Notes: generated by a model not told the origin, from the sequence alone. A stretch of 64,000 bases of DNA from Brachybacterium tyrofermentans (GCF_014897585.1 NZ_JABUXW010000010.1:105444-169443); one strand, 5' to 3'; counted from the stretch's first letter, positions 54,116-63,692 are shown. Numbers and translations are program-made.

Positions 54116-56259
54116 AGCTCGCGCTCCACAGACAGGGTCCGGTCGCCCAACGTGAGCTGAGCGCCGAGCGGCAGGATCGTGGCCGCGTCCGGGAGGAGGG
54201 CCACCCGGGAGCCGTCCTCGTGGACGATGGTCGAGCCGTTGGTCGAGCCGAGGTCGGTGACGGTGATGTCCTCCCCCGAGTCGTCGATGCGCAGGTGCGT
54301 CTTGGAGACCGACCTGGTGCCGTCCTTCAGCACGAGCTGCTCAGCGCCGTCCGCGGCCGACGGGTTACGACCGATCACGGCCGCCTTCTCGACGAGAAGC
54401 TCGGTGCCGTCGTCCACGGTCAGGCGGAGCTTCTTGACGGCCGGCGGCGGGACGGCAGTGATCCTCGTCTGCTCGAGGTCCTCGGGGGACTCCTCGCTCG
54501 GGATCAGGCGGGGCTGCTCGTCGACGTCGTGGTCCTGCGGGCCCCCTGCGGCGCCGCTGGGCCCGTTCGGAGCCTCAGACGGGTCCTCCCGGGGAGCGTC
54601 CCAGAACGGCGCTGCCAGCGACTGCTGCGCCGGGGATGCCGTGTGCTGCGGCTGATCCCACTGCGGGGACGCCAGCTGACTCTCGGCGTGATCCTGGTCC
54701 AGCTCCGGGGCTCCGCCCTCAGCCTGGGTCTGGGTCTGAGTCTGGGTCTGGGTCTGCGGCGTGGGCGGTCCCCACGGCTGCTCCGGCTGAGAGGCAGGCG
54801 GCGCCGGCAGGCCCCACTGCTGCTCCGGCTGGGGTGCAGGAGGGGCTGGCGGTCCCCACTGCTGCTCCTGCTGAGGGGCAGGCGGTCCCCACTGCTGCTG
54901 GTCGGCGGACTCATCGCGGGGAGGTGCCCACGTGTTCTCCGGTGTCGCGGCGGCTTGGCCTTGGTCCGGCCCCCGCCCGACCTGGGCGGCGTCGGCGTCG
55001 GCGGCGCCCGCCGACGGTTGCCCGACGGGCACGTTCGTCATCGGCGCGGCAGCGGGGCTCGGAGCCGGGCCGGCGGAGGCCGCGAATGGGCTGCCGCCGC
55101 TCGACGGAACCGGGCTCGAGCTGCTCGATGGAGCCGCGCTGGAGCTGCTGGATGGAACCGGGCTGGCACCGCTCGATGGAGGGCCGCCCCAGCCACCGCT
55201 GGGCTGAACGTCAAAGTGCTGAACGTCAGAGTGCTGAGCGTCGGCGGCAACGTCATGATGCCCACCGGTCCAGGCCTCTCCGGGCTCGGCGAGCAGGTTC
55301 TCGTGGGCGCTCACCGCCACGGACGGATCACCGAGGTAGTGGTCCGCGTCGGCGCGCTCGTAGTCGTCGGCCCGTTTCACGAACGGATTCCGCCCGCTCT
55401 TGACGTCGACGACCACGGAATCCACCGCGCGGTCGTGGAAGCCGCGCAGGAGGGATCGCGGATCCAGGAAGATCGACAGGCCCATCAGCCACGGGATGAT
55501 GCTGTAGAGCACCCAGCGGCCAGCGGCTCGGAGGAAGCCGATCCCCTTGCCGTCGTGGGTCCGGGCGATGCGCAGGCCCATGATCAGCTTGCCGAAGGAG
55601 AACCCCTTGGCGCCGGTCAGCCAGATCACCAGGAGTGTGTAGGCGACGGGGATCACCACGCTGATGCCGGACAGGATCTGGGTGAACAGGGTGATCGGGT
55701 CCTGGACGGCGAGCAGCACGATGGCGACGATCATCGGGATCAGCAGGACCATCACGATGACGCCGTCGATCAGCGCTGCCACGAGCCGCTTGACCGGCGA
55801 GGAGGGGACGCAGCCGTCCAATGGCGGCTCCATCTCGGCGCCGGTGACGGTGCCCGGGGTCGTGGGATCCGGCGCTGCGCCCGGCGAGCCGGGGCCGCTG
55901 GACTGCCCGAAGGGAGCTCCGGGGCCGTTCTGGGTGAGCGGTGGCTGAGTGACCATCATCCGATCGTACTGTTCTACGGGGCGTGGTGCCGGAGTCTGCT
56001 GCTCGCGCCGGTCCAGGGAATCCATAGAGTCCAGGGAGTCCTGGGAGATCAGCTCGATCGCCGCGACTGTCTCCACCGGCCGAGCCTCGGTGCCCCGGCC
56101 CCGGGACCGTGGTCGGGGCGCCTGCGACCAGGCTCCGGGAGCGTCGGTGGCGCGCCGCGCATAGGGCGAGGGCTGATAGCGCGCACCGCACTCCCCGCAC
56201 AGCGCGGCCTCCTCGGACAGCAGGGACCCACAGGTGCTGCAGTATCGGGTCTGGTTCAT
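54112..56259 (-). CDS. Zinc ribbon-RDD-FHA membrane protein
   Basis: 715 aa. N-terminal zinc ribbon (C7, C10, C21, C24), RDD membrane domain with several helices at about 150-290 (SSPVKRLVAALIDGVIV; GFHDRAVDSVVV), then ~300 residues of disordered Ser/Pro/Gln-rich sequence with repeated QWGPPAP units and a Gln-Thr dipeptide run, and a C-terminal FHA domain (IGRNPS, SKTH, STNG intact). It probably recruits phosphoproteins to the membrane. The ATG at 56259 overlaps the last base of the upstream stop. Confidence 0.88.
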   Translation of the reverse strand: MNQTRYCSTCGSLLSEEAALCGECGARYQPSPYARRATDAPGAWSQAPRPRSRGRGTEARPVETVAAIELISQDSLDSMDSLDRREQQTPAPRPVEQYDRMMVTQPPLTQNGPGAPFGQSSGPGSPGAAPDPTTPGTVTGAEMEPPLDGCVPSSPVKRLVAALIDGVIVMVLLIPMIVAIVLLAVQDPITLFTQILSGISVVIPVAYTLLVIWLTGAKGFSFGKLIMGLRIARTHDGKGIGFLRAAGRWVLYSIIPWLMGLSIFLDPRSLLRGFHDRAVDSVVVDVKSGRNPFVKRADDYERADADHYLGDPSVAVSAHENLLAEPGEAWTGGHHDVAADAQHSDVQHFDVQPSGGWGGPPSSGASPVPSSSSSAAPSSSSSPVPSSGGSPFAASAGPAPSPAAAPMTNVPVGQPSAGAADADAAQVGRGPDQGQAAATPENTWAPPRDESADQQQWGPPAPQQEQQWGPPAPPAPQPEQQWGLPAPPASQPEQPWGPPTPQTQTQTQTQTQAEGGAPELDQDHAESQLASPQWDQPQHTASPAQQSLAAPFWDAPREDPSEAPNGPSGAAGGPQDHDVDEQPRLIPSEESPEDLEQTRITAVPPPAVKKLRLTVDDGTELLVEKAAVIGRNPSAADGAEQLVLKDGTRSVSKTHLRIDDSGEDITVTDLGSTNGSTIVHEDGSRVALLPDAATILPLGAQLTLGDRTLSVEREL

Positions 56260-58856
56260 CAGGATCGGCCCTTCGTCGGTGGTCTCTTCGATGCCCTGCT
56301 GGCGGGTGCTCTGGTGGTCGGCGGCCTGCTGGTGGAGTCGCGTATCGACGAGTGGCGACGGCGCAGCGCTTCGGAGCCTCGCGCGGCCCGCTCCGGGTCA
56401 GGCGCCGTCGTGCGGGCCCGTCGCCCCTCCTGCGTCCGGCGCCGGGACCGGATGCAGAGCGATCTCGGGGAGATGGCCGCTCGTAGCCGCCTGTGCCACG
56501 GGACAGAATCGGTCAGGATGCGGCGGGAGCCCCTCACGCGCCACCAATACTCCTCCGCGGTCGAGTCGGGCTGGTCGTCGGGTCCGAAGACGGCGCGATC
56601 CGCTTCCCGGGCGAGCGCCAGGGCACCCATCGCCGGGAGGTGCCTCTCCAGGAGTTCCGCGGTCTCCGCACGGGTCCGCATCGGATCCGGCGGGTGCCCG
56701 AGGTCCGTGAGGAGGTCGAGGATCTCCTGCCATCCGCCGTCGATGCGAGCTGCGAGCGAGCCACGGGTCCGGCGCCGGCCACGACGCACAGACTTGGCCA
56801 CAAGGACCACGACCACGAGCGCGAGCACCGGCGTCGCCGGGATCAGCGGGTAGGCGACGTACCCGGTCCAGGGCACGGACTCATCCGTCGCCAGCTCGTC
56901 CCCCTCGGAGTCGCCACTCGTCGCACCCGGAGTCGGGTCGGCCGGAGATGGACGCGGGTGCGCGACCTGGGGCAGAGGGCCGTCGACCTTCCCGGGCGTG
57001 CGGCCCGTCGGGGTCTCGTCCTCCTCAGGGGCGGAGGCGAAGCGCACCCAGCCGAGATCCTCGAACTTCACCTCGACCCACGCGGTGACGTCCTCGCCGG
57101 TGATCGACGCCGTCTCCCCGGCACCTGGCGGGACCTCGAATCCCATCACGACGCGCGCCGGCATCCCGATCGACCTCGCCATCACCGCGGTGAGTGCAGC
57201 GAACTGCTCCTGGTCGCCGATGCGGCCGACGGGCTGTGCGGCGGGGGCTTCGTCGAACCCGACGGGCTCGAGCATCGCCAGCAGCCTGCTCGCGCCATGG
57301 CCGGAGAAGGAGGCTGCTTCGCCGTCATCGATGCCGTGGGAGAAGGTGGCATCTGCTGTGATCGAGCGGGAGAGGTCCAGGAACCTCTCGTAGTCCGACT
57401 CCGAGTCACCGGCCCACTCCGCGGCGAGCGACGTCATCACGTCGATGTCCGCGTTCTGAGGCAGGCGCACCTCGGCGAACGTCGCGGTGTTCTGCTGCTG
57501 GATGGTCGGTTCCCGATACGGCTCGTACCGGAGCGTGTAGACGTCCCCCGTCCGGACCCCGCTGGCGTTCACCGCGGTCTGGGACCGGTCGTTGAGGAAG
57601 AGGCTCTCGGCCGTGGCTCCGGCTCTCGACGACGACAGGCCGTCGAGTTCGATCCGGTCTGTCCGGTCGCCGACGGTCGGCAACCACACTCCCGTGTAGT
57701 CGCTGATCCGCACGGTGGAGGTGCGCTGCTCATCGGTCGGCCGATGCAGATCCACGCCGTCTGCGACCCGCAGAAACGCTCCGGAGGCACTGTCCTTCTC
57801 GACGTTCCCGGCGACGTTGTACGCCTGGAGGTCATACAGGTCCATCGCGGCCAATCGCACGTACTCCCCCGGCGCGACGCCGGTGATGGAGAACAGCTCA
57901 GCCTCACGCTGATCTTTGAGATAGCCCCGAAACTCGGAGAGCGGCGAGACATACTCCCGCGGGTCGAACGGCGGCGTGATCCGATCGCGCACCGCGAAGC
58001 GTCCGGTCCCCTCCGGCGGATCGAGCAGCGAGTGCGCACCGACGGCGACGCTCCCCGCGAGCAGCATGACCAGCGCGCCACCGATCATCCGACGCCGAGG
58101 TACGGGGTTGCTCCTGAACCCGGGGAGCGCCACGTCGGAGGTGATCGCTGATCGGGCGCCGTCCAGCCTCTCGCTCTCGTAACGCCAGGTCAGCCACCCG
58201 ACGGACAGCACGGCGAAGAGCACTCCCCGGACCACCGGGAGAAAGGTCTCCGTGGTACCGAAAGCGATGGACAGCAGCAGCAGCGCGAGAGGAAAGAACC
58301 AGGCGATCAGATAGCGACGGCTGCGCAGCGCCACGCTCGTCCCGAGCACCGTCAGCAGCAGCACGCTGATCCAGACCACGCCGAGAACTCCCTGGGCCGT
58401 CCCCACCGGCGGCACCACCGTGAGAGCGGATTTCCAGGTGACCACCGGCGCGGCGAGCAGCTCCAGGAGCGACCCCCGGGTGGGCAGCACCCCCCACAGG
58501 GCCCGGACGGGGGCTGCGAGCAGAGAGCCGAACAGGGCGTAGACGAGGACCAGGAGCGCCGCGATGCGCAGGGGGCCCCAGCGGAAGCGGGCACCGATCA
58601 GAGCGATCATCGTGCCCAGGACGGTCGCCATGGTGCCGGTGAAGAGATAGTCGACGCCGCCGTAGGCCGGCTGAAATCCGGCCAGGGCCAGGAGGAACAG
58701 GGTCCCGAGCAGGGCGATGTCGATCGCCCTGCGGCTGTTCCGGACGCTCGCGAAGTAGGTGCGGGGAGGAGACGGTGCAGGCTCGGACGGTGCTGCAGGC
58801 CCCAATGGCGCTGCAGGCTCCGACGGTGCTGCGAACCTCGACGTCGCCGTGGTCAT
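56259..58856 (-). CDS. Transglutaminase-like membrane protein lacking the catalytic triad
   Basis: 865 aa. It has the TgpA-like layout: N-terminal membrane helices (about 45-290), a large outside domain with a transglutaminase-like core near 600-690, one further helix near 715, and a cytoplasmic tail. In the core the usual GDCEQFA is GDQEQFA (Cys to Gln), the usual HAWVEV is TAWVEV (His to Thr) and the third catalytic position reads FASAPE instead of FDPTP, so it should be inactive as an enzyme. It is the conserved partner of DUF58 and MoxR. ATG at 58856 overlaps the DUF58 stop. Confidence 0.88.
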   Translation of the reverse strand: MTTATSRFAAPSEPAAPLGPAAPSEPAPSPPRTYFASVRNSRRAIDIALLGTLFLLALAGFQPAYGGVDYLFTGTMATVLGTMIALIGARFRWGPLRIAALLVLVYALFGSLLAAPVRALWGVLPTRGSLLELLAAPVVTWKSALTVVPPVGTAQGVLGVVWISVLLLTVLGTSVALRSRRYLIAWFFPLALLLLSIAFGTTETFLPVVRGVLFAVLSVGWLTWRYESERLDGARSAITSDVALPGFRSNPVPRRRMIGGALVMLLAGSVAVGAHSLLDPPEGTGRFAVRDRITPPFDPREYVSPLSEFRGYLKDQREAELFSITGVAPGEYVRLAAMDLYDLQAYNVAGNVEKDSASGAFLRVADGVDLHRPTDEQRTSTVRISDYTGVWLPTVGDRTDRIELDGLSSSRAGATAESLFLNDRSQTAVNASGVRTGDVYTLRYEPYREPTIQQQNTATFAEVRLPQNADIDVMTSLAAEWAGDSESDYERFLDLSRSITADATFSHGIDDGEAASFSGHGASRLLAMLEPVGFDEAPAAQPVGRIGDQEQFAALTAVMARSIGMPARVVMGFEVPPGAGETASITGEDVTAWVEVKFEDLGWVRFASAPEEDETPTGRTPGKVDGPLPQVAHPRPSPADPTPGATSGDSEGDELATDESVPWTGYVAYPLIPATPVLALVVVVLVAKSVRRGRRRTRGSLAARIDGGWQEILDLLTDLGHPPDPMRTRAETAELLERHLPAMGALALAREADRAVFGPDDQPDSTAEEYWWRVRGSRRILTDSVPWHRRLRAAISPRSLCIRSRRRTQEGRRARTTAPDPERAARGSEALRRRHSSIRDSTSRPPTTRAPASRASKRPPTKGRS

Positions 58857-60085
58857 CGTCCCACCGCCCGAAGCGCCCGCGGCAGGGTGTCGAGGGAGCC
58901 CACCGTGACCACGTCGAGCCCGCCGATGGCGGAGCGCCGCATCTCGGCGCCCTCCGCGCAACGGATCGCCACGGCCCTGACCCCGACCGGGAGCTTATGG
59001 GCGGCGGTGTTCAGCTCGCTCGCCGTGGTCAGAGGACCGATGACCATCATGACGACCGAGGCCCCGGGCGCCAGTTCGGCGGCCTTCTGCCCGAGCGCAT
59101 GGAACGGGACGCGGTTCTCGAGCTGACCGACCAGTGTGAAGTCGTCCATCAAGTGTCGGTGGGTCCGGGTGCGCTGGCGGGCATCGACAGTGAAGGAGGT
59201 CAGCTCCTTCTCCTCGCGATGGGTCTGCGCCGCGATCGAGGCGGCGACCGAGACGGCCAGCTCGAACTCCTCGGCCCTTTCGTAATGCGCTGCGAGGTTG
59301 CCCAGCGCCACCACCACATGGGACCGGCGGGTCTCCTCGAACTGACGGACCATGAGCGTTCCCGTGCGTGCCGTGGTGCGCCAGTGCACGTGTCGTCGGT
59401 CGTCCCCGGGGGTGTACTCCCGCAGGGCGTGGAAGGCGATGTCGGAACTGTACAGCTCCGCCGACGGCGTGCCTTCGAGGTCACGGAGGAGCCCGCTGGA
59501 TGCACCGTCCAGACGCACGGTTCGTGGGTGGACGAACAGATCCTGCTCCCTCACCCAGGTCACCTGCCGGCGCACCAAGGAGAGCGGATCATCACGTATC
59601 GATCGCACCGGGCCGATGACCAGCAACGCTCGTCGCGTGGTCGGGACGGCGAACAGCTCCTCATGGGTGCCGGCCGGGGCGAGTCGCGGCACCGGGAAGT
59701 GGGTGGCCGCGGAGCCGACGGCGAGCTCGATCCGTGTGGGCAGGATCGAACGCCCGGAAGGATTGGCCACCTCGATTCGGCCGACGGCCCTGGTGCCGGC
59801 CACGACGCGATCCGTCTGCAGATCGAGGGTGACCGCAGAGGTGGCCCGGCCCAGCACGAACAGCACCGCGACGACGAGCATCACCGTCAGTGCCAGAGCG
59901 ATGACGTTCAGCTCGGTGACGTGGAGCAGCATCCCGAGTGACCAGCAGCCAACGGCACCGGCGAGAACCGCCCACCCGATCGGTGACACGAGGTCGAGCA
60001 CGGGCCCGACGCGACGACTCCACCGGCAGGAACGCCTTGAAGGGCCCCCTGACGTGTCCGAGCTGCGCACGGTCCTCGATCTCAT
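58853..60085 (-). CDS. DUF58 protein
   Basis: 410 aa. Two membrane helices near residues 35-85, a beta-rich section, and REYTPGDDRRHVHWRTTA, the hallmark of DUF58, followed by a vWA-like fold. DUF58 proteins work with MoxR ATPases and TgpA-like proteins; molecular role unclear. ATG at 60085 overlaps the MoxR stop (ATGA). Confidence 0.92.
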   Translation of the reverse strand: MRSRTVRSSDTSGGPSRRSCRWSRRVGPVLDLVSPIGWAVLAGAVGCWSLGMLLHVTELNVIALALTVMLVVAVLFVLGRATSAVTLDLQTDRVVAGTRAVGRIEVANPSGRSILPTRIELAVGSAATHFPVPRLAPAGTHEELFAVPTTRRALLVIGPVRSIRDDPLSLVRRQVTWVREQDLFVHPRTVRLDGASSGLLRDLEGTPSAELYSSDIAFHALREYTPGDDRRHVHWRTTARTGTLMVRQFEETRRSHVVVALGNLAAHYERAEEFELAVSVAASIAAQTHREEKELTSFTVDARQRTRTHRHLMDDFTLVGQLENRVPFHALGQKAAELAPGASVVMMVIGPLTTASELNTAAHKLPVGVRAVAIRCAEGAEMRRSAIGGLDVVTVGSLDTLPRALRAVGR

Positions 60086-61050
60086 GCTGTGTGCTGCCGT
60101 TCCTGGGGAGGTGCCACCTCGGTGAGTATCTTCGCCATCACCGAAGCCGCGGTGGACCCGGCGAACTCTGCCTCGGGATCCAGCACGACGCGGTGGAGCC
60201 AGACCGGCTCGACGAGATGCTTGACGTCATCGGGGACTACGTAGTGGCGACCACTGACCGCCGCCCAGACCTTCGCCGCACGCATCAGCGCGATCCCGCC
60301 GCGGATGGAGACGCCGACCCGGACCTCCGATGCCAGTCTCGTCTCTTCCATGAGGCGGGAGACGTACTCCAGCACCGCCGCGTCCACATGCACCGTGGAG
60401 GCGAGCTGGGTCATGTCGTCGACTGCCTGCAGGGAGATCCGCGGGGAGAGCTGACTGCTGCGGTCCAGGACGGATGCGCCCTGCAGGATCTGCACGCTCG
60501 AAGCGTGATCCGGGTAGCCGATCGACGTCTTCAGCAGGAAGCGGTCAAGCTGCGCCTCGGGCAGGCGATAGGTTCCCGCCTGCTCGATCGGGTTCTGGGT
60601 CGCGATCACGATGAACGGGGCCCCGACCTCGTGGGTGATGCCGTCGACCGTGACCCGTCCCTCCTCCATCACCTCGAGCAGCGCCGACTGGGTCTTCGGT
60701 GAGGCGCGGTTGATCTCGTCGGCGAGCACGATGTCGGCGAACACCGGTCCCTGGTGGAACTCGAAGGACTTCGAACTCTGGTCGTAGATCGTCACACCCG
60801 TCACGTCGGAGGGCAGGAGGTCCGGGGTGAACTGGATCCGGCTGCTGGAGCCCTGCACCGTGGCGGCGATCGACCGGGCCAAGGACGTCTTCCCGGTACC
60901 CGGGGCATCCTCGAGCAGCACATGCCCGGGCGCCATCATCGCGGTCAGCACGAGCCGGATCACCTCGTGCTTGCCGAGGACCGCCGTGCTGATGTTCTGG
61001 ACGAGCTTGTCGAAGGTCTCGGCAAACCAGCGGGCCTGCTCAGAGGTCAT
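60082..61050 (-). CDS. MoxR-family AAA+ ATPase
   Basis: 322 aa. Walker A EDAPGTGKTSLA, Walker B VLADEINRA, sensor 1 ATQNPIEQAGTY, and arginine finger region PEAQLDRF. MoxR proteins act as chaperone-like assembly factors for vWA/DUF58 partners, here the next gene. ATG at 61050; a GTG at 61056 would overlap the upstream stop (GTGA) and fits the spacing of the other genes equally well. Confidence 0.95.
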   Translation of the reverse strand: MTSEQARWFAETFDKLVQNISTAVLGKHEVIRLVLTAMMAPGHVLLEDAPGTGKTSLARSIAATVQGSSSRIQFTPDLLPSDVTGVTIYDQSSKSFEFHQGPVFADIVLADEINRASPKTQSALLEVMEEGRVTVDGITHEVGAPFIVIATQNPIEQAGTYRLPEAQLDRFLLKTSIGYPDHASSVQILQGASVLDRSSQLSPRISLQAVDDMTQLASTVHVDAAVLEYVSRLMEETRLASEVRVGVSIRGGIALMRAAKVWAAVSGRHYVVPDDVKHLVEPVWLHRVVLDPEAEFAGSTAASVMAKILTEVAPPQERQHTA

Positions 61051-61052
61051 GG

Positions 61053-62348
61053 TCACGGGATACGCCTGCCTTCGTGGCCGCTGGGCAACGATGCGTGGAG
61101 ATGCGCCTCGACCGGAGGCTTCCAACCCCCGCCGACCTGCACCGTGGTGACCGCGTCAGCGGCAGCCTGGGGCCCGGGCGTCTCTCCCTCCTGGCGCATG
61201 TCGAGCGTCACCGTGCCCGTGCCCGTGCCCTTGTCCTCTCGACCCTCGTCGACCAACTCCATGTCCTCGGCGATCTTCCAGGACAGACCGGATCCCTGAT
61301 CGTTCAGGACCACCAGGCCCCGGTTGACCCGAAGGGCGAGATCTGCCGAGGAGTCTGCGTCGGGCACGGACGCCACCATCGCCTCGGCGCCGTCGCACGC
61401 TCGCACGTAGAGGTTCGACTGCGTCCACGCGCCGTAGGCGCAGCTGCCGACCTGCGCCGGCGGCACTGGGGTGCCCGGCGCTCCCGCAGCGGATTCGCGT
61501 GCCTCGCCTCCGGCCAGGGGCACTCGGACGAGGGCGGACTCCGTCGCGAGGACCACGTCGTCGGCCGCGGGTCCGGCTTGTTGGAGCTCAGCGTCGTCCA
61601 GGGAGCCGATTCCGTCTGCTGCGAGGTCGTGCTCCATGCCTGAGACTCCGAGCCGGAGCATGCTGTTCTCTGCGTCGAGGAGAACCGGCACATTGCCCAC
61701 TGCGCTCAGCTGCACCTGGTCGGCGGCGGTGGACAGGGCGTCGAGCTCGGCGGGCTCCGCCGCTGTGGTCCGGCCGGGGTCATCGGCGTGCGGGAAGGTC
61801 ATCAAGGTGGTCCCGTCGAGCACGAAGACCGTGCCGTCCGAGCCCACGACGATCTCGGCCGCGCTGCCACCGGTCGTATAGGCGGGCTCGACCTCCGCAG
61901 GACTGAACCCGGGCACCTGCCCCGGGGACAGGATCCAGACCTTGCCCTCCGGCGATGCGATGGCGACCCGGTCATGGCCCAGACGAACTGTCGAGCCGGG
62001 GGTGAGATCGACGAGCGGATCACGTTGCACGCTCGCCGTGTTGACGGGCGTGATCCACCGGGCGTCGATCAGCAGAACCGTGTAGCCGTCCTGGATGATC
62101 TCGAGATCTTCTCCGGCCACGGTCAACCGGGCATCGAGCTCCCCAGCATCGACGTTCACCCGGGCCACGAGCCCGGCAGCCTCGTCCCTCACCCAGACTC
62201 CGCCGTTGGAGACGTCGACCTCAGAGGGCGACAGCCCTGGATACTTGACGGCGAACCCAGTGATCACCAGGGCGATCACTGCCAGCACCGCGAAGGAGAC
62301 GGCCGTGGTGCGCCGTCGGCGTCGCGTCTGCGCAGCAATGTCAAGCAT
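61053..62348 (-). CDS. Membrane-anchored extracellular protein, beta-propeller-like
   Basis: 431 aa. A basic stretch TRRRRR and one membrane helix (about 14-34) leave the rest outside. The ectodomain begins VSNGGVWVRDEAAG and has repeated WVxxPG/VxxLDGTT-like strands suggesting a propeller. It ends in a short Gly/Thr-rich tail. In my recollection related loci carry a much longer protein here with Ig-like or Fn3 repeats after a similar N-terminus, so this may be a short version. ATG at 62348 is chosen for GGGGGA at 8 nt upstream; GTG at 62387 and ATG at 62372 are alternatives. First gene of the coupled operon. Confidence 0.7.
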   Translation of the reverse strand: MLDIAAQTRRRRRTTAVSFAVLAVIALVITGFAVKYPGLSPSEVDVSNGGVWVRDEAAGLVARVNVDAGELDARLTVAGEDLEIIQDGYTVLLIDARWITPVNTASVQRDPLVDLTPGSTVRLGHDRVAIASPEGKVWILSPGQVPGFSPAEVEPAYTTGGSAAEIVVGSDGTVFVLDGTTLMTFPHADDPGRTTAAEPAELDALSTAADQVQLSAVGNVPVLLDAENSMLRLGVSGMEHDLAADGIGSLDDAELQQAGPAADDVVLATESALVRVPLAGGEARESAAGAPGTPVPPAQVGSCAYGAWTQSNLYVRACDGAEAMVASVPDADSSADLALRVNRGLVVLNDQGSGLSWKIAEDMELVDEGREDKGTGTGTVTLDMRQEGETPGPQAAADAVTTVQVGGGWKPPVEAHLHASLPSGHEGRRIP

Positions 62349-62548
62349 GGCCGGATCCCCCAGTGGTGGCATCGAAGTGCGCGTCACGAATGACGGACCA
62401 CCCCCGGATCCTCAGCCAGGGCACACCATCGATCCCAGCCGCACGCGCGACCGCCTCAGCGTAATCGCGGCCCCGCAGCGAGCCCTCGGTTCATCCACAA
62501 CGCGCAGGTGCGGCCACACTTTCGACCACGCTGCCGCCCCTTTGCCGG

Positions 62549-63556
62549 TTACCGCCGGCGCTGCACGAGCGACCGGGTGAATTCCGTCAGCGCGTCACGG
62601 ACGGCCCCTGCCGGGAGCTCACCGAGGATCTCCACTGCCTCATCCGCTGTGCGGGCGGCAAGCTCACGCGTCTCTTCGAGAGCGGGATCCTCGCGAAGCA
62701 TCGTGACGAGTTCGTCGAGCACCTTGTCCTCGGTGAGGTCACCATCCAGCCGGGCCACGATCTCCACGCTCTGCGCGTCGCCGGTCTGCGCGGCTCGTCG
62801 GCGTACGAGCAGGGTCGGCATGGTGGGCACGCCTTCGCGAAGGTCGATGCCGGGCGTCTTCCCACTCGTCGCGGCGTCGCTTCCCAGGTCGAGCACGTCG
62901 TCGGCGAGCTGAAACGCCACACCGACCTTCTCCCCATAGCGGCGCATCACGTCGTCCGTCCCGGCAGGCGCCCCGGAGAGCAGCGCACCGAGCTCCCCAG
63001 CGAGAGCGAGCAGGGAGGCAGTCTTGTCCGCGAGTACAGAGATGTAGTGCTCGAACGGATCTTCATCGTCCGAGGGGCCGACGGTCTCGTGCAGCTGACC
63101 CAGGCACAGACGCTCGAACGTCTCCGAATGCAGGTGCACTGCCTCGACGCCGATCTTCGCGCTCAGCCCACTGGCTCGCGCGAACAGGAAATCCCCGGTG
63201 AGGATCGCGACGTTGTTCCCCCACAGCGAATGGGCGCTGTCTGCGCCGCGCCGAGTGGGCGCGGAGTCCATCACGTCATCGTGATAGAGGCTCGCAAGAT
63301 GCGTCAGTTCCACCAGCACCGCCGCGTCCAGCACGCTCTCCCGGTCGATCTCGCCCAGCGAAGCAGCAAGCAGCACGAGCATCGGACGCACTCGCTTGCC
63401 GCCGGCGTCCATCAGATGCCGGGCAGTCCAGCGCGCCATATCATCCGAGGTCGCGACAGACTCCCGCAGACGACTCTCGATGATCGCGAGATGCTCTGCG
63501 ACGCGCGAGGCAAGCTGCTCATCGATCTCGGGGACGACCGGCAGCGAGGACGGCAT
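62549..63556 (-). CDS. Polyprenyl diphosphate synthase (all-trans)
   Basis: 335 aa. Both aspartate-rich motifs are present: DDVMD in SLYHDDVMD and DDVLD in QLADDVLD, with GGKRVRP for IPP binding. It likely makes the side chain of menaquinone; chain length is set by small residues before the first motif (TH-LASLYHDD) and cannot be read with certainty. ATG at 63556 with AGGAGAG upstream. Separate from the T7SS locus by 200 bp. Confidence 0.94.
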   Translation of the reverse strand: MPSSLPVVPEIDEQLASRVAEHLAIIESRLRESVATSDDMARWTARHLMDAGGKRVRPMLVLLAASLGEIDRESVLDAAVLVELTHLASLYHDDVMDSAPTRRGADSAHSLWGNNVAILTGDFLFARASGLSAKIGVEAVHLHSETFERLCLGQLHETVGPSDDEDPFEHYISVLADKTASLLALAGELGALLSGAPAGTDDVMRRYGEKVGVAFQLADDVLDLGSDAATSGKTPGIDLREGVPTMPTLLVRRRAAQTGDAQSVEIVARLDGDLTEDKVLDELVTMLREDPALEETRELAARTADEAVEILGELPAGAVRDALTEFTRSLVQRRR

Positions 63557-63686
63557 GGCTCTCCTGGAAGTCGGCGGGGATGCTCTTGGAGTGGCTCCCC
63601 GGCGCAGATGGCGGGTGGCCGGTGGCGAACTGATCGACACCGACATCAGATTCTCGTGTGCGGAACAACCGTCCACACGACCACCC

Positions 63687-63692
63687 AGTCTA
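63687..63692 (-). promoter_or_regulatory. -10 box upstream of the polyprenyl synthase
   Basis: TAGACT on the minus strand; no good -35 at the expected distance. Confidence 0.4.
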
